Shown here piece after piece: positions 24,893 to 34,114 of a stretch of 64,000 nucleotides of DNA. The notes below the pieces were generated by a model that made no database searches, had not been told where the DNA came from, and saw only the letters and a list, made by a program, of their open reading frames with translations. The stretch is from Acerihabitans sp035013185 (GTDB lineage Bacteria; Pseudomonadota; Gammaproteobacteria; Enterobacterales; Enterobacteriaceae), in NCBI RefSeq assembly GCF_035013185.1, contig NZ_JAYGJO010000023.1:1-64000 (forward strand), in the 5' to 3' direction. Positions within the stretch are counted from its first letter, which is position 1; every line of letters begins with the position of its first letter. Made by a program: the position numbers and the translations under genes.

Positions 24893-25595
24893 ACGCGTTG
24901 TCTGGAGTGTACAGCCGTTATTGTTAAATTTATCCTATCCAGGGTGTATGCCATTTTGCCAGAATTAGCACTATGGCAAATAATTACTTTATTTCTCAAT
25001 TATTTGTTTTTTATGTAAAAAATAAATAAATCATTATTGATACCTCTTGCTTTTTGTTAAAAACAATTCTATGTTAAATACATAAATAACTGACATCTAT
25101 CAGTAGATATTGAATTTGATAATTAGTATTTTATTAAATGGTGAGATAGATTTTTGTGATAATGTTCCTGCAAAAATAATTTATCATCAGTAATGGTTCG
25201 GAAGTTGAGTAACCACTTTTGCAAATGGTAGGGTGTTCAATATATATCAGGTAAAATAGCATTTTTGTAATGCCGTATTGTAGAGCGTTTTTTAATTACT
25301 TACCTTACTGTTGGTGGTGGAAGAATTAAGTGATTTAGCTCATCAAGAATGATAAGTCGCTAATGAAATGTGTTGGCAGCCCCCTTTAAGGGGCACTTAA
25401 CCTAAGACATATTGTGTATACGGTCTATCTATAACATCAGGATGCTTTTGTTAAAAAATAGAGTGATAGCACGATGTCGGGATTGTGTGACAATTATTTT
25501 TGTATTTCCTCAATGCTGAAAAAGGTAGTTAACGTTATTATTTTCTTCTATTTTACACTAGTCATTCATTGCATAAATCACTTTTTTGGAGATAT
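24893..25595. other. AT-rich region upstream of the toxin-like gene
   Basis: About 700 bp with no gene. It is very AT-rich, as expected for H-NS-bound horizontally acquired DNA. A GC hairpin CAGCCCCCTTTAAGGGGCAC lies near 25378-25397. The ribosome-binding site GGAGA at 25588-25592 belongs to the following gene. Confidence 0.5.
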
Positions 25596-28500
25596 ATGAA
25601 TATATCATCTATAGAAAAATATACTCATAAAAATAGCGTCAGTGATGGACAACATGGTTTAAATAATTTTTCTACGCTTCCTCCAGGTAATTTACTTGAT
25701 GACAGCTATCAACCTCAAGGAAAAAGACTCGCAGCCTTAGCCAGAGTGTATAATGATAGCCAGTATTATATTTCTACATATCACCGACCGTCTAAGACGG
25801 AGACCTTATTAAGTGGTTTTGTACTTTCGACCCAGTTGCTTATATGGCAATTTTCTCATGTAATTACTCGGCCTATCAGAGATGTTGGTGTATTTTACGA
25901 TCGATCCGCTTCTTACTTCGATTTGAATGCTTATCAAGGCTGGTTTACCGAAAATATCTATCAAAAGGTATTGAATTTTAGTGATCCTCTGCGTTTTCCT
26001 GCTGCGCAAGCGAATGACCAGACCCAGTCGATTTTGTCTGATCACCATGTTATTCCCGTTTCTCCCAACACAGAGTCACCAACGATTTCACCTATTCCAA
26101 ATGTAACAAATAGGCTTGCCGTTTTTTTTGCCAAAAGATATGGAACGCTGCAAGGTGAGCATGAGGTTGATCTTAACCAACTGATGAGAAATGTTACTGA
26201 TTATATTACTTTCAATAAAAACGGGGCTGTGGTGTTAGGCAGGGAAATACTGTCATCAGAGACGACTGGCACCATAACGTCCTTAAAAAAATATACGGCT
26301 TATACTTATCAAATGACAATTCATCATTGGGTCGAACGACATCTATTCGAACAAAGTGCGTTTGATTATATTGTAAAAAAATTGATTAAGCACCGTGATC
26401 ATAAAAAGAATATTTTACAAAAAGTTAAAGGCTCTGTTTTTAGTAAAATAAATAGCAGTATTTATAAAGGGCGGAAAACGGGTAACGGTGAATCAGCGAC
26501 TTATATTTTTGATAAAGTAGCCGTTGCTGAATTTCCTATATGGCATAATGGGTTATCCCTTAGTTTTGGTGAAAATAATCAAACCTGGGGATTTTGTCAT
26601 GCAGGTTTATCTTTTGCTGCGCGGTGGGGCGCGGATATTTCTTTGTTTTCGCAGGATGAAGCGTATGCGCTGGGTTTGATGGTTTATGTGCAATTGAAGG
26701 AACGAGCTATTCCCGCCAGTTGGGTTAGGTTATTTTCAATGCCAGCTTTACTTTTTTATATAATGGAACATCCTGACGAATTGCCGAATTGGGATCCCGC
26801 CATGCGTAGTACATATGAAAAAACCGCGCTAGACGCTTTTTTTTCCCAAAGAGAGACTATTGATGAACATCCACTGGTGCTGTTTAACGAAAGTCTAAGT
26901 CAATTCAAACCCCGTTTGCAGGTCCTTGGTTGTGATACACCACAGGATACGGAATCCCTCGATAAAGCCTATGAGCTACAAAATTCTTCTATCGCTGATA
27001 AGTTTTATGATATTGATAAATTATATATATTGTCGGAATTTAATTTATTAGATACTGATGCTAAAGAATTTATTAATGCGGCAAAAATTTTTATGGTGGA
27101 GTTTTCGTTGGTTAAAACCAGAAATCTGGGGCGAAAAATGCAGCTAGTTCCTAGCCTGGATTATGATAAAGACCTGTTGACTGTATTAAATAATCCACCC
27201 CATATTGATTTGTTTATGGCTGAACATAATAGGGTTACCCGGATTTATGCTCTAAAGTCGGTAAACGGGCGTTATGAATTACACCGCGTTGATGAGAATG
27301 TGCTTCTCTATCGTGAGCTGCTGGCGCCGAATGACCAAACGGTGTTTGATGATCAGTTTACGCTACATATAAAAGAATCTAAGACTGATATTATCATGGC
27401 CTCCTCGCAGGTAATGATTAAACTGATTGAACGCTTAGCCGATAAGCATAAACGTACATTTAAGCAGCAGTTGTCGCTTTATGGTTTTGAACAAACCTTA
27501 ACAGAAAAGGCCAAAGAAATATTATTGTCAATCGTCCCTTTCTACAATTGTGTCAAGGCGGCGAGCAGCGGTAATTATGGCGAAGCGATTTTTGACTGCA
27601 GCCTTGATATTTTAGCATTAATACCTTTTATCGGCCAAGCGTCATCCTTGTCAATACGGCTCGCCAGTGGCGTGACCAAAGGTGCGCTGATTGCGTCGCA
27701 AAAAACCGCGATGAGTATCAGCATGACCTATGGGGCCAGGCAAGCGGTGAAACATGCGCTGAAAACTGGCTTGTATAACTCGCAGCATTTTATTTTCCAA
27801 CCCATGGCATCTCAGCTGAGCCGAGCTGTTTTATTGCGTTTGGGACTCTCGGCGCTGCGCGGTATTGACCCCGGAGCGGAAATGATGTTCTCCATCACCC
27901 GTTCCGCTAGCAGACGGTCAATAAAGCTGGGGTACCAAATGATCGACGCCATTCCGCAGCTTAACACCGCTTTGCCAAAACTTAACGTCCGTAAATCGAC
28001 CTCAGGGTTACCCTCTGGCGCGGAGATGGCGAAGCCCCATGCTTTACCAACAGATTTAGTGGTGCAAGGGGGGATGGGTAATCCGGACATACGAAAAATG
28101 GAGGCAGGCGATGCGTCTTTGGCAAATGTCGCTATCGGCGTGAACGCAAAGCAGCTTGCCCCTCTCGACTTGACCATAGAGAAAAATACCCGTTGGGTAT
28201 TGCCGCCGTTTAAAAAATTTATTATGAATCGACCCGTAGTGCTGGCTCCCAATGCGGATGTGAACTACAGCATACAGGCAGCATTAACCGAAATCTTTGG
28301 CGATCACCATTATTTTGTTTTTAAAGGCCCAAAGCGTTTTAATAAGGCGTATTACCTTAACGATCTGAAAGCCCAAACCAATAAAGAATTAATGAATGTT
28401 AAAATGAGTTTACAACGTGCGTTATTGAATTTGAAATGGATGCAAAAATCACATAATAATATTGTCAAGCTCAATAATTATTTTGCTAAAGCTCTGGGAG

Positions 28501-29234
28501 TGACTGACCCAGATATTATCCGACAAGCGTTGTTTGTTTTTGAAAAGGTAATTGAAAAAAGTTTATTTATGCTGCCTAAAGTAAAAAATAACATAGCATT
28601 TTTTTCAAGGAAAAATTTGTTAAGTGATGATGTTATCATTGAATTGGATACGGTCGAGCAAAATACGGGGCCACTTGCTTTTTGTCTGCCGAGCGATCCG
28701 CAACACAGGATCTTTATAAATGTGGATCGTTTGATTACTGTATCAGAAGATCGTTTGGAGATGTCTCATACGTTACTTCATGAAACGTCTCATTTGGCGA
28801 TCGCAACAGAAGATACAATTTATTTTCCTTCTTCCAATATTCGTTATAGCAGCGCCCAACAAATTTTATCCATTTTTGATCGTGCTTTATATTCGCGTAC
28901 CCTGCTATTGGAACACATTAGAATGCGCTTAATTGATAATATACCGTTAACGCCAGGGCAGGTTATTTATGACGAAGATATTTACCGCTTACTCGAAAGC
29001 GACCCGGTATTCAAAGCCAATGCCATGATGTTAAATGCCGATAATGTCGTAAAGTATATTCGGGATATTGCGGCAATGGATGGCGCAGAAACTGCGCGAG
29101 CACCCAGAACGTCCAGAGCGGCATTACCCGATAGGCCACCGCAGCTGCCATCAGAGTTGTTGTGCGACATGATAATTTCTCTGGTGTTGCAACGTGCCTT
29201 TGATAGCATCAACGTTGACGAACAGACCAACTGA
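25596..29234 (+). CDS. Large toxin-like protein with C-terminal HExxH zinc motif
   Basis: A 1212-residue protein of unknown function. The ATG at 25596 has GGAGA 3 bp upstream; an in-frame ATG nine codons earlier lacks one. No N-terminal signal peptide is seen. The N-terminal ~600 residues are unassigned. A hydrophobic module at about 646-690, 'IVPFYNCVKAASSGNYGEAI' then 'FDCSLDILALIPFIGQASSL', recalls a segment repeated in large dermonecrotic/Mcf-type toxins. Near the C-terminus, 'LLHETSHLAIATEDTIYF' holds H1062-E-x-x-H1066 plus T-x-D1073-x-x-Y1076, the layout of aspzincin (M35-type) metalloendopeptidases. I infer a secreted or injected metalloprotease toxin/effector; no secretion or immunity gene is adjacent. 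The AT-rich 5' part and unique position point to horizontal acquisition. The frame is intact over 3.6 kb, so it is probably under selection. Confidence 0.6.
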   Translation: MNISSIEKYTHKNSVSDGQHGLNNFSTLPPGNLLDDSYQPQGKRLAALARVYNDSQYYISTYHRPSKTETLLSGFVLSTQLLIWQFSHVITRPIRDVGVFYDRSASYFDLNAYQGWFTENIYQKVLNFSDPLRFPAAQANDQTQSILSDHHVIPVSPNTESPTISPIPNVTNRLAVFFAKRYGTLQGEHEVDLNQLMRNVTDYITFNKNGAVVLGREILSSETTGTITSLKKYTAYTYQMTIHHWVERHLFEQSAFDYIVKKLIKHRDHKKNILQKVKGSVFSKINSSIYKGRKTGNGESATYIFDKVAVAEFPIWHNGLSLSFGENNQTWGFCHAGLSFAARWGADISLFSQDEAYALGLMVYVQLKERAIPASWVRLFSMPALLFYIMEHPDELPNWDPAMRSTYEKTALDAFFSQRETIDEHPLVLFNESLSQFKPRLQVLGCDTPQDTESLDKAYELQNSSIADKFYDIDKLYILSEFNLLDTDAKEFINAAKIFMVEFSLVKTRNLGRKMQLVPSLDYDKDLLTVLNNPPHIDLFMAEHNRVTRIYALKSVNGRYELHRVDENVLLYRELLAPNDQTVFDDQFTLHIKESKTDIIMASSQVMIKLIERLADKHKRTFKQQLSLYGFEQTLTEKAKEILLSIVPFYNCVKAASSGNYGEAIFDCSLDILALIPFIGQASSLSIRLASGVTKGALIASQKTAMSISMTYGARQAVKHALKTGLYNSQHFIFQPMASQLSRAVLLRLGLSALRGIDPGAEMMFSITRSASRRSIKLGYQMIDAIPQLNTALPKLNVRKSTSGLPSGAEMAKPHALPTDLVVQGGMGNPDIRKMEAGDASLANVAIGVNAKQLAPLDLTIEKNTRWVLPPFKKFIMNRPVVLAPNADVNYSIQAALTEIFGDHHYFVFKGPKRFNKAYYLNDLKAQTNKELMNVKMSLQRALLNLKWMQKSHNNIVKLNNYFAKALGVTDPDIIRQALFVFEKVIEKSLFMLPKVKNNIAFFSRKNLLSDDVIIELDTVEQNTGPLAFCLPSDPQHRIFINVDRLITVSEDRLEMSHTLLHETSHLAIATEDTIYFPSSNIRYSSAQQILSIFDRALYSRTLLLEHIRMRLIDNIPLTPGQVIYDEDIYRLLESDPVFKANAMMLNADNVVKYIRDIAAMDGAETARAPRTSRAALPDRPPQLPSELLCDMIISLVLQRAFDSINVDEQTN

Positions 29235-29246
29235 AGCCTCAATGTC

Positions 29247-30101
29247 TCAGCCTTGAGCCAGCTTATTGAGCATTTCTTCGCTATGGCGGATTCGTTGTGG
29301 CGCATGCTCGAGATCGCGCTGTACCAAGGCCATAAATAACAAATCGGTTAACGCCTGTTGCGCGGTGGTCGACGATAAGGCGCCACTGCCTTGGGCCTGT
29401 TCTTGGGCTACTGTGTATAAGGCGATATCGGCATGTTGCTGCAAGGCATTAGGGGAAAAATGGGTGATCGCCAATACGTGTGCACCCACCCGATGTGCCT
29501 CTTGTGCTGCCAGGTTGATCTCCCTCCGCCGGCCACTAAAAGAGATGGCCACTAAAAGATCTTCCGGGCTAATGGCCTGGACGGTGGCGAGCAGTACATG
29601 CATATCGGTCTGCGCCACTGCCGACATGCCGATTTTCATTAATTTGTACGAAAAATCCTTCGCGACCAGCCCGGAAGCGCCGATACCGACGATAATCACC
29701 CTGCGGGCGTCTTGTAGCAGCACCACGCTTTGCCGGAGTCGCTCTTCGCTATTGATATCCAGAGTCGCCCGAAGGGCCGCCACTTTTTCTGTCAGTAATT
29801 TTTCCCCAACCGTTTTTAATGGGTCATTGCTGAGAATATGATTATGGACGGTTACCGAAGGGGGATCCTGAACACTTGCCAAGGTTTCGCTCAGCGCCAG
29901 CTTTAGCGCGGTAAAACCTTTGTACCCCAGTTTTTGCGCAAATTTGACCACACTTGATTGGCTGACGCCCACCTGCTCGGCCACTTTTTGTGAGCTCAAA
30001 TGACGGGCTTGGTCGGTTTGTGTCAAAAGGTAATCGGCCAATTTGCGATCATTGGTTGATAATGACCGGTATAGCTGGCGGATGCGTAATACACTACTCA
30101 T
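29247..30101 (-). CDS. yfhH: RpiR-family transcriptional regulator YfhH
   Basis: Sugar-phosphate-sensing regulator with 284 residues, close to E. coli YfhH (282). The N-terminal helix-turn-helix includes 'LSSQKVAEQVGVSQSSVVKF' and 'AQKLGYKGFTALKLALSE'. The SIS domain includes 'ARRVIIVGIGASGLVAKDF' and 'LLVAISFSGRRREINLAAQE'. It diverges from murQ with 113 bp between, an arrangement like murR-murQ in E. coli. Two perfect palindromes in the gap are candidate operators. I infer that it may sense a MurNAc-derived phosphate, which is not proven for YfhH. Confidence 0.93.
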   Translation of the reverse strand: MSSVLRIRQLYRSLSTNDRKLADYLLTQTDQARHLSSQKVAEQVGVSQSSVVKFAQKLGYKGFTALKLALSETLASVQDPPSVTVHNHILSNDPLKTVGEKLLTEKVAALRATLDINSEERLRQSVVLLQDARRVIIVGIGASGLVAKDFSYKLMKIGMSAVAQTDMHVLLATVQAISPEDLLVAISFSGRRREINLAAQEAHRVGAHVLAITHFSPNALQQHADIALYTVAQEQAQGSGALSSTTAQQALTDLLFMALVQRDLEHAPQRIRHSEEMLNKLAQG

Positions 30102-30163
30102 AATTATGGCTCAACGGTGAGGGGCGAAGACAGGTTACAGAATTTTCTCCCCTGTCGGAATTT

Positions 30164-30204
30164 ACTATTCAATAATAGTGTTAAATAGGTGAATTAATAA
30201 TTCA
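30164..30204. promoter_or_regulatory. Two palindromes between yfhH and murQ
   Basis: ACTATT-CAAT-AATAGT (30164-30179) and TGAATTA-A-TAATTCA (30190-30204) are perfect inverted repeats in the 113-bp divergent gap. The second abuts the murQ ribosome-binding site. They are plausible operators for the RpiR-type YfhH, by position only. Confidence 0.5.
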
Positions 30205-30214
30205 AGGTAATGTG

Positions 30215-31177
30215 ATGGACAATGATGTGGCAAAGCTCGGCGCGTTAGTGTCGGAAACCCGTAATCCTGCTTCGATGAACCTCGATACACTGACTACGCT
30301 GGAAATGGTCACCTTGTTTAATCAGCAGGATCATTTGGTACCCCAGGCGATTAGCCACCAACTACCGGCGATTGCCGCTGCGGTGGATTTAGCCGCGGCG
30401 GCGTTGGCGGCCGGCGGTCGTCTGATCTATCTTGGCGCCGGTACCAGCGGACGTTTAGGCGTCTTGGATGCGGCAGAATGTCCTCCCACCTTCGGCGTGC
30501 CGTCCGGGCTCGTGGTGGGACTGATTGCTGGCGGCCCTGGTGCCTTGTTGCACGCGGTGGAGGGGGCTGAGGATGACCTTGAGCTAGCCGCTAAGGATTT
30601 GCTGGCACTTAACCTGCAGCCGGTGGATATGGTGGTGGGTTTGGCGGCGTCGGGGCGTACACCTTATGTGATCGGCGGACTGCGTTATGCCACCCGTTTG
30701 GGCTGCGCCACTGCGGCGATTTCCTGTAATCCGGATTCTCCGATCGCCCATGAGGCTGGTATCGCTATTTCACCGTTGGTGGGTCCGGAAGTCCTTACCG
30801 GCTCTACCCGCATGAAGTCCGGTACGGCACAAAAACTTATTTTGAATATGCTCTCCACCGGCGCGATGGTCAAACTGGGTAAGGTATATCAAAATTTGAT
30901 GGTGGATGTTAAAGCCACCAATATCAAACTCGCGGATCGGGCTTGCCGTATTGTGGTTCAGGCAACTGGCGCTGATAGAGCGCAGGCACAGACCGCGCTG
31001 GAACAGGCTGATTTTGAAGTGAAAACGGCAATATTAATGATTCTCACCGGCGTCGACGCTACCCAGGCCAGACGATCGTTATCGCAACAGCGTGGTTTCT
31101 TGCGTTGTGCGCTGGGTGATAATGTTGCGGCAAGTGGTGACAAGCGTAGCAACGGATTGAATAATTCTGAGGAGTGA
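30215..31177 (+). CDS. murQ: N-acetylmuramic acid 6-phosphate etherase
   Basis: Cytosolic etherase that splits D-lactate from MurNAc-6-phosphate in cell-wall recycling. I start at ATG 30215 (320 residues); a GTG directly before it is also possible. The SIS fold shows 'LIYLGAGTSGRLGVLDAAEC' followed by 'PPTFGVPS' near the active site, 'VVGLAASGRTPYVIGGL' and 'GSTRMKSGTAQKLILNMLST'. There is no MurP transporter beside it, so the substrate probably comes from recycled anhydro-MurNAc. pgpC overlaps or follows immediately. Confidence 0.97.
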   Translation: MDNDVAKLGALVSETRNPASMNLDTLTTLEMVTLFNQQDHLVPQAISHQLPAIAAAVDLAAAALAAGGRLIYLGAGTSGRLGVLDAAECPPTFGVPSGLVVGLIAGGPGALLHAVEGAEDDLELAAKDLLALNLQPVDMVVGLAASGRTPYVIGGLRYATRLGCATAAISCNPDSPIAHEAGIAISPLVGPEVLTGSTRMKSGTAQKLILNMLSTGAMVKLGKVYQNLMVDVKATNIKLADRACRIVVQATGADRAQAQTALEQADFEVKTAILMILTGVDATQARRSLSQQRGFLRCALGDNVAASGDKRSNGLNNSEE

Positions 31178-31179
31178 TT

Positions 31180-31818
31180 TTGAGCCCTGTCGCAAACCGA
31201 CGTATTGTATTTTTCGATTTGGACGGCACGTTACATCAACAGGATATGTTCGGCTGTTTTTTACGTTATATGCTGCGCCATCTGCCGCTCAATTTGATCC
31301 TGGTATTGCCGGTCTTGCCATGGGTGTTATTCGGTCTGCTGATTAAAGGACGCTCCGGCCGTTGGCCCATAAGCTTATTACTGTGGGCTATCACCTTCGG
31401 TCACAGTGAAGCTCGGCTTATGGCTTTGCAGGAGAGTTTCATCGACTGGTTTCGCCAGCGTGTTACCGCTTATCCTACGGTTTTGGCGCGGCTAAATGAG
31501 TACCTTGCCAGTGATGATACGCAGGTTTGGCTGATTACCGGCTCCCTGGAGCCCTTGGTCCGTGGGGTGTATGCCGATGCCCCGTTTTTATCACAGGTAA
31601 ACGTGATCGGTAGCCGGAGCACCCGTCGATACGGCGGCTGGGTGTTGACCTTACGCTGCCTGGGTCATGAGAAAGTGGTGCAATTGGAGTCAGCGCTGGG
31701 TACGCCGCTCAAACTGTTTAGCGGTTACAGCGATAGCATACATGACAGCCCGTTACTCTATTTCTGCCAGCATCGTTGGCATGTTACGCCACGAGGCGAG
31801 CTGCAGCCGTTAGAGTAA
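31180..31818 (+). CDS. pgpC: Phosphatidylglycerophosphatase C
   Basis: HAD-family membrane-associated phosphatase (YfhB) that makes phosphatidylglycerol from its phosphate. Motif I is 'RRIVFFDLDGTLHQQDMFG', followed by a membrane segment 'LNLILVLPVLPWVLFGLLI'; motif II is 'VWLITGSLEPLVRGVYAD'. The C-terminus 'LLYFCQHRWHVTPRGELQPL' matches E. coli. I chose TTG 31180 because GGAG lies five bases before it and the length (212) fits the family. A GTG at 31174 overlaps the murQ stop and is an alternative. Confidence 0.92.
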   Translation: MSPVANRRIVFFDLDGTLHQQDMFGCFLRYMLRHLPLNLILVLPVLPWVLFGLLIKGRSGRWPISLLLWAITFGHSEARLMALQESFIDWFRQRVTAYPTVLARLNEYLASDDTQVWLITGSLEPLVRGVYADAPFLSQVNVIGSRSTRRYGGWVLTLRCLGHEKVVQLESALGTPLKLFSGYSDSIHDSPLLYFCQHRWHVTPRGELQPLE

Positions 31819-31921
31819 GTGTCCCCATCACCGTAGGCAACGACGAGCTGCCCGGGGTTTTGCGGTCGTCCGCCTTATACCGCTATAATCAGCCGGCGGG
31901 AAATAACCCTGGAGACATATT

Positions 31922-32470
31922 ATGTCTAATGAACTGGACGACGAATACTGGATGCGCCATGCCTTAACCTTGGCCGAGCGGGCCGCAGATGAGGGTGAGG
32001 TGCCGGTGGGCGCAGTGCTGGTTCTGGCTGACCGGGTGGTCGGCGAAGGGTGGAACCGCTCGATTGGTCATCACGATCCCACCGCCCATGCGGAAATCAT
32101 GGCCTTGCGCCAGGGTGGTGCGGCATTGTGCAATTATCGGCTGTTAAACACCACGCTTTATGTCACGCTGGAACCGTGCATTATGTGCGCCGGGGCGATG
32201 ATTCACGCCAGAATCGGCCGTTTGGTGTTCGGCACCTGCGACCCAAAAACCGGCGCGGTGGGTTCATTTTGCGACGTGCTGCGCCAGTCTGGCCTTAATC
32301 ATGCGGTGACGGTGAGCCCGGGCGTGTTGGCCGAGGACTGTTCACGTCAACTGAGTGCTTTTTTTCGTGGCCGCCGCGAACTGCATAAAGCGCGGCGTCA
32401 AGCCTTGAAACTTCAAGATGCCGGCGTTATGGCGTCGAGTGCGGTTTGGTCCATGAAGGCGCAAAAATAG
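31922..32470 (+). CDS. tadA: tRNA-specific adenosine deaminase
   Basis: Deaminates A34 of tRNA-Arg(ACG) to inosine. It has 182 residues; the E. coli enzyme has about 167. The zinc site is 'HAEIMALRQGG' with the catalytic Glu and 'TLEPCIMCAGAMIHARIG'. 'DPKTGAVGS' follows as in the family. The C-terminal ~15 residues are an extension whose coding DNA overlaps the 3' end of mltF on the other strand (32427-32470). The start ATG 31922 follows GGAGACATATT. Confidence 0.97.
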   Translation: MSNELDDEYWMRHALTLAERAADEGEVPVGAVLVLADRVVGEGWNRSIGHHDPTAHAEIMALRQGGAALCNYRLLNTTLYVTLEPCIMCAGAMIHARIGRLVFGTCDPKTGAVGSFCDVLRQSGLNHAVTVSPGVLAEDCSRQLSAFFRGRRELHKARRQALKLQDAGVMASSAVWSMKAQK

Positions 32471-33950
32471 CACTGGTATTATTGGTCGAAAAAAGCCCGC
32501 TGACCTTGGCGGGCTGCTTTGTGGCGTCAAGCGCTGCAGCCTGGTTGGTCACTGCAGTTTGCCGCGCGATTTTTTTCTGTTTTTCCTCTAAATATCCGAT
32601 TAGGCTCATCTCGTAGAGACGGATATTTTCCACATAGTTATAGGCCTGCTGGCCACGAGCATAACCATAGGTGGTTTGTTGGTAGTAACGAGGCTGGCTA
32701 AGCATCGGCAAGCGTTGTTTCACATCCACCCAGCTATCGGGGTTACCCTGTTGGCTGGCCGTTAAGGTGCGTGCGTCCAGCATATGGGAATACCCCATAT
32801 TATAGGCCGCAAGCGCAAACCAGATTTTTTCCTCTTCAGGTATGGTGTCCGGCACTCGCTGCATCAAGTGCGATAGATAGAGCGCTCCACCGCGGATGCT
32901 TTGCTCCGGATCCATGCGATCCGCAATTCCCAGACTATCCGCCGTAGAGCGGGTAAGCATCATCAGACCTCGAACCCCAGTGGGGGAGACGGCCTGGGGA
33001 TTCCAATGGGACTCTTGGTAAGAAATCGCGGCCAACAATTTCCAATCAATCTCTTTGGCGTATTGCTGAAATAACGATTGCAATGCCGGTAGCGTGGCGT
33101 CAATGGATGTCAGGAAAGTTTTGGTATCGACGTAGTCAAAACTGCCCACATGGCCCAGGTATTTTTCCTCAAGCCGCGCCAAGATACCGTTCGTCTGCTG
33201 TTGGCTAAAAAAATCCAGCAGGGCGGCGGAGAGATTATCGCTGTTTTTTCGTCGCAGATACCAGGTAACCGGCTCTTCTTCGCTTACGTCAAAGGCGACC
33301 GCCAGCCGAGGATGGATACGTTGCAGCAGCCCGACCGTGGCTGAATCCACCAAGGTATAATCAAGTTTACCGTCGGCCACCTGTTCGAGCAGCGATGTGC
33401 TGCCGAGATCAGATGACACCTCCCAGTGCAAGTTCGGGTACTTTTTTTGCTTTAACTCGCGCAGCAGGGAAATATGTGCCGATCCGGAAGACACGGCTAG
33501 CCGGCCTTGTAGTGCGCCCAGGTTTTTTGGGCGGGGTTGACCTAGCCGATAAACCAGCTGTTGCGAAATATAATAGTAGGCGGGACCGGTGGCGAACCGT
33601 TGTAGTCGATCGGTGTTGTAAATCAGACCGGCGGCCAGGAGATCCGCGTCATCATTGTCCAGATCATCAAACAGTTCATTGAGCGTGCTGCGTTGACGGA
33701 TTACAAGCTTGACACCCAAATAATCGGCGAAACGTTTCACCAGTTCGTAATCGAAGCCGGTTTGCACGTTATTATTGGAATGAAAACTCAACGGCGCGTC
33801 AATCGTGCTGACCCGTAGCGTTCCCCTGGATTTTATCTCGCTCAGCTTGTCTTCTCGCGCGTTGTGCCACGGGACGTTGAACCATAACGCCCAGGTTAGC
33901 ATGGCGGCGACAAGACTCATCACAGCATAGTTAAATTTGATTTTTTTCAA
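32427..33950 (-). CDS. mltF: Membrane-bound lytic transglycosylase F
   Basis: Outer-membrane-anchored murein lytic enzyme. By homology to E. coli ('MKKLKINYLF') I start at TTG 33950 ('LKKIKFNYAVMSLVAAML'), 507 residues; longer starts at 34031 or 34058 lack family support. The N-terminal signal/anchor is followed by a solute-binding-like domain ('RGTLRVSTIDAPLSFHSN', 'GFDYELVKRFADYLGVKL'). The lysozyme-like domain has the catalytic Glu in 'AAISYQESHWNPQAVSPTGV'. The reading frame continues through a strong terminator hairpin (32489-32515) and ends 60 bp beyond it inside tadA, so the last ~30 residues look unusual. Confidence 0.93.
   Translation of the reverse strand: MKKIKFNYAVMSLVAAMLTWALWFNVPWHNAREDKLSEIKSRGTLRVSTIDAPLSFHSNNNVQTGFDYELVKRFADYLGVKLVIRQRSTLNELFDDLDNDDADLLAAGLIYNTDRLQRFATGPAYYYISQQLVYRLGQPRPKNLGALQGRLAVSSGSAHISLLRELKQKKYPNLHWEVSSDLGSTSLLEQVADGKLDYTLVDSATVGLLQRIHPRLAVAFDVSEEEPVTWYLRRKNSDNLSAALLDFFSQQQTNGILARLEEKYLGHVGSFDYVDTKTFLTSIDATLPALQSLFQQYAKEIDWKLLAAISYQESHWNPQAVSPTGVRGLMMLTRSTADSLGIADRMDPEQSIRGGALYLSHLMQRVPDTIPEEEKIWFALAAYNMGYSHMLDARTLTASQQGNPDSWVDVKQRLPMLSQPRYYQQTTYGYARGQQAYNYVENIRLYEMSLIGYLEEKQKKIARQTAVTNQAAALDATKQPAKVSGLFSTNNTSAIFAPSWTKPHSTP
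32489..32515 (-). terminator. Terminator hairpin inside the mltF 3' coding region
   Basis: On the minus strand AGCCCGC-N8-GCGGGCT is followed by TTTTT, a good intrinsic terminator. It lies between mltF codons and about 60 nt before the mltF stop codon at 32427-32429. On the plus strand its T run is weak. Confidence 0.8.
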
Positions 33951-34114
33951 ATAGTTATCTCTAGATGGAGCGAATATTTCGCTGTCTCGTTCGGCAGTAT
34001 TATTAGCATTTTCTCCCTGGAGTGGGGGCATTTTGCGCAACAAAACGCCACTGTGCAACTTTATTGCTTAGCGACCGGGTCTTGAGGGTGCAGATAAGAA
34101 TCGCAACATTTACC

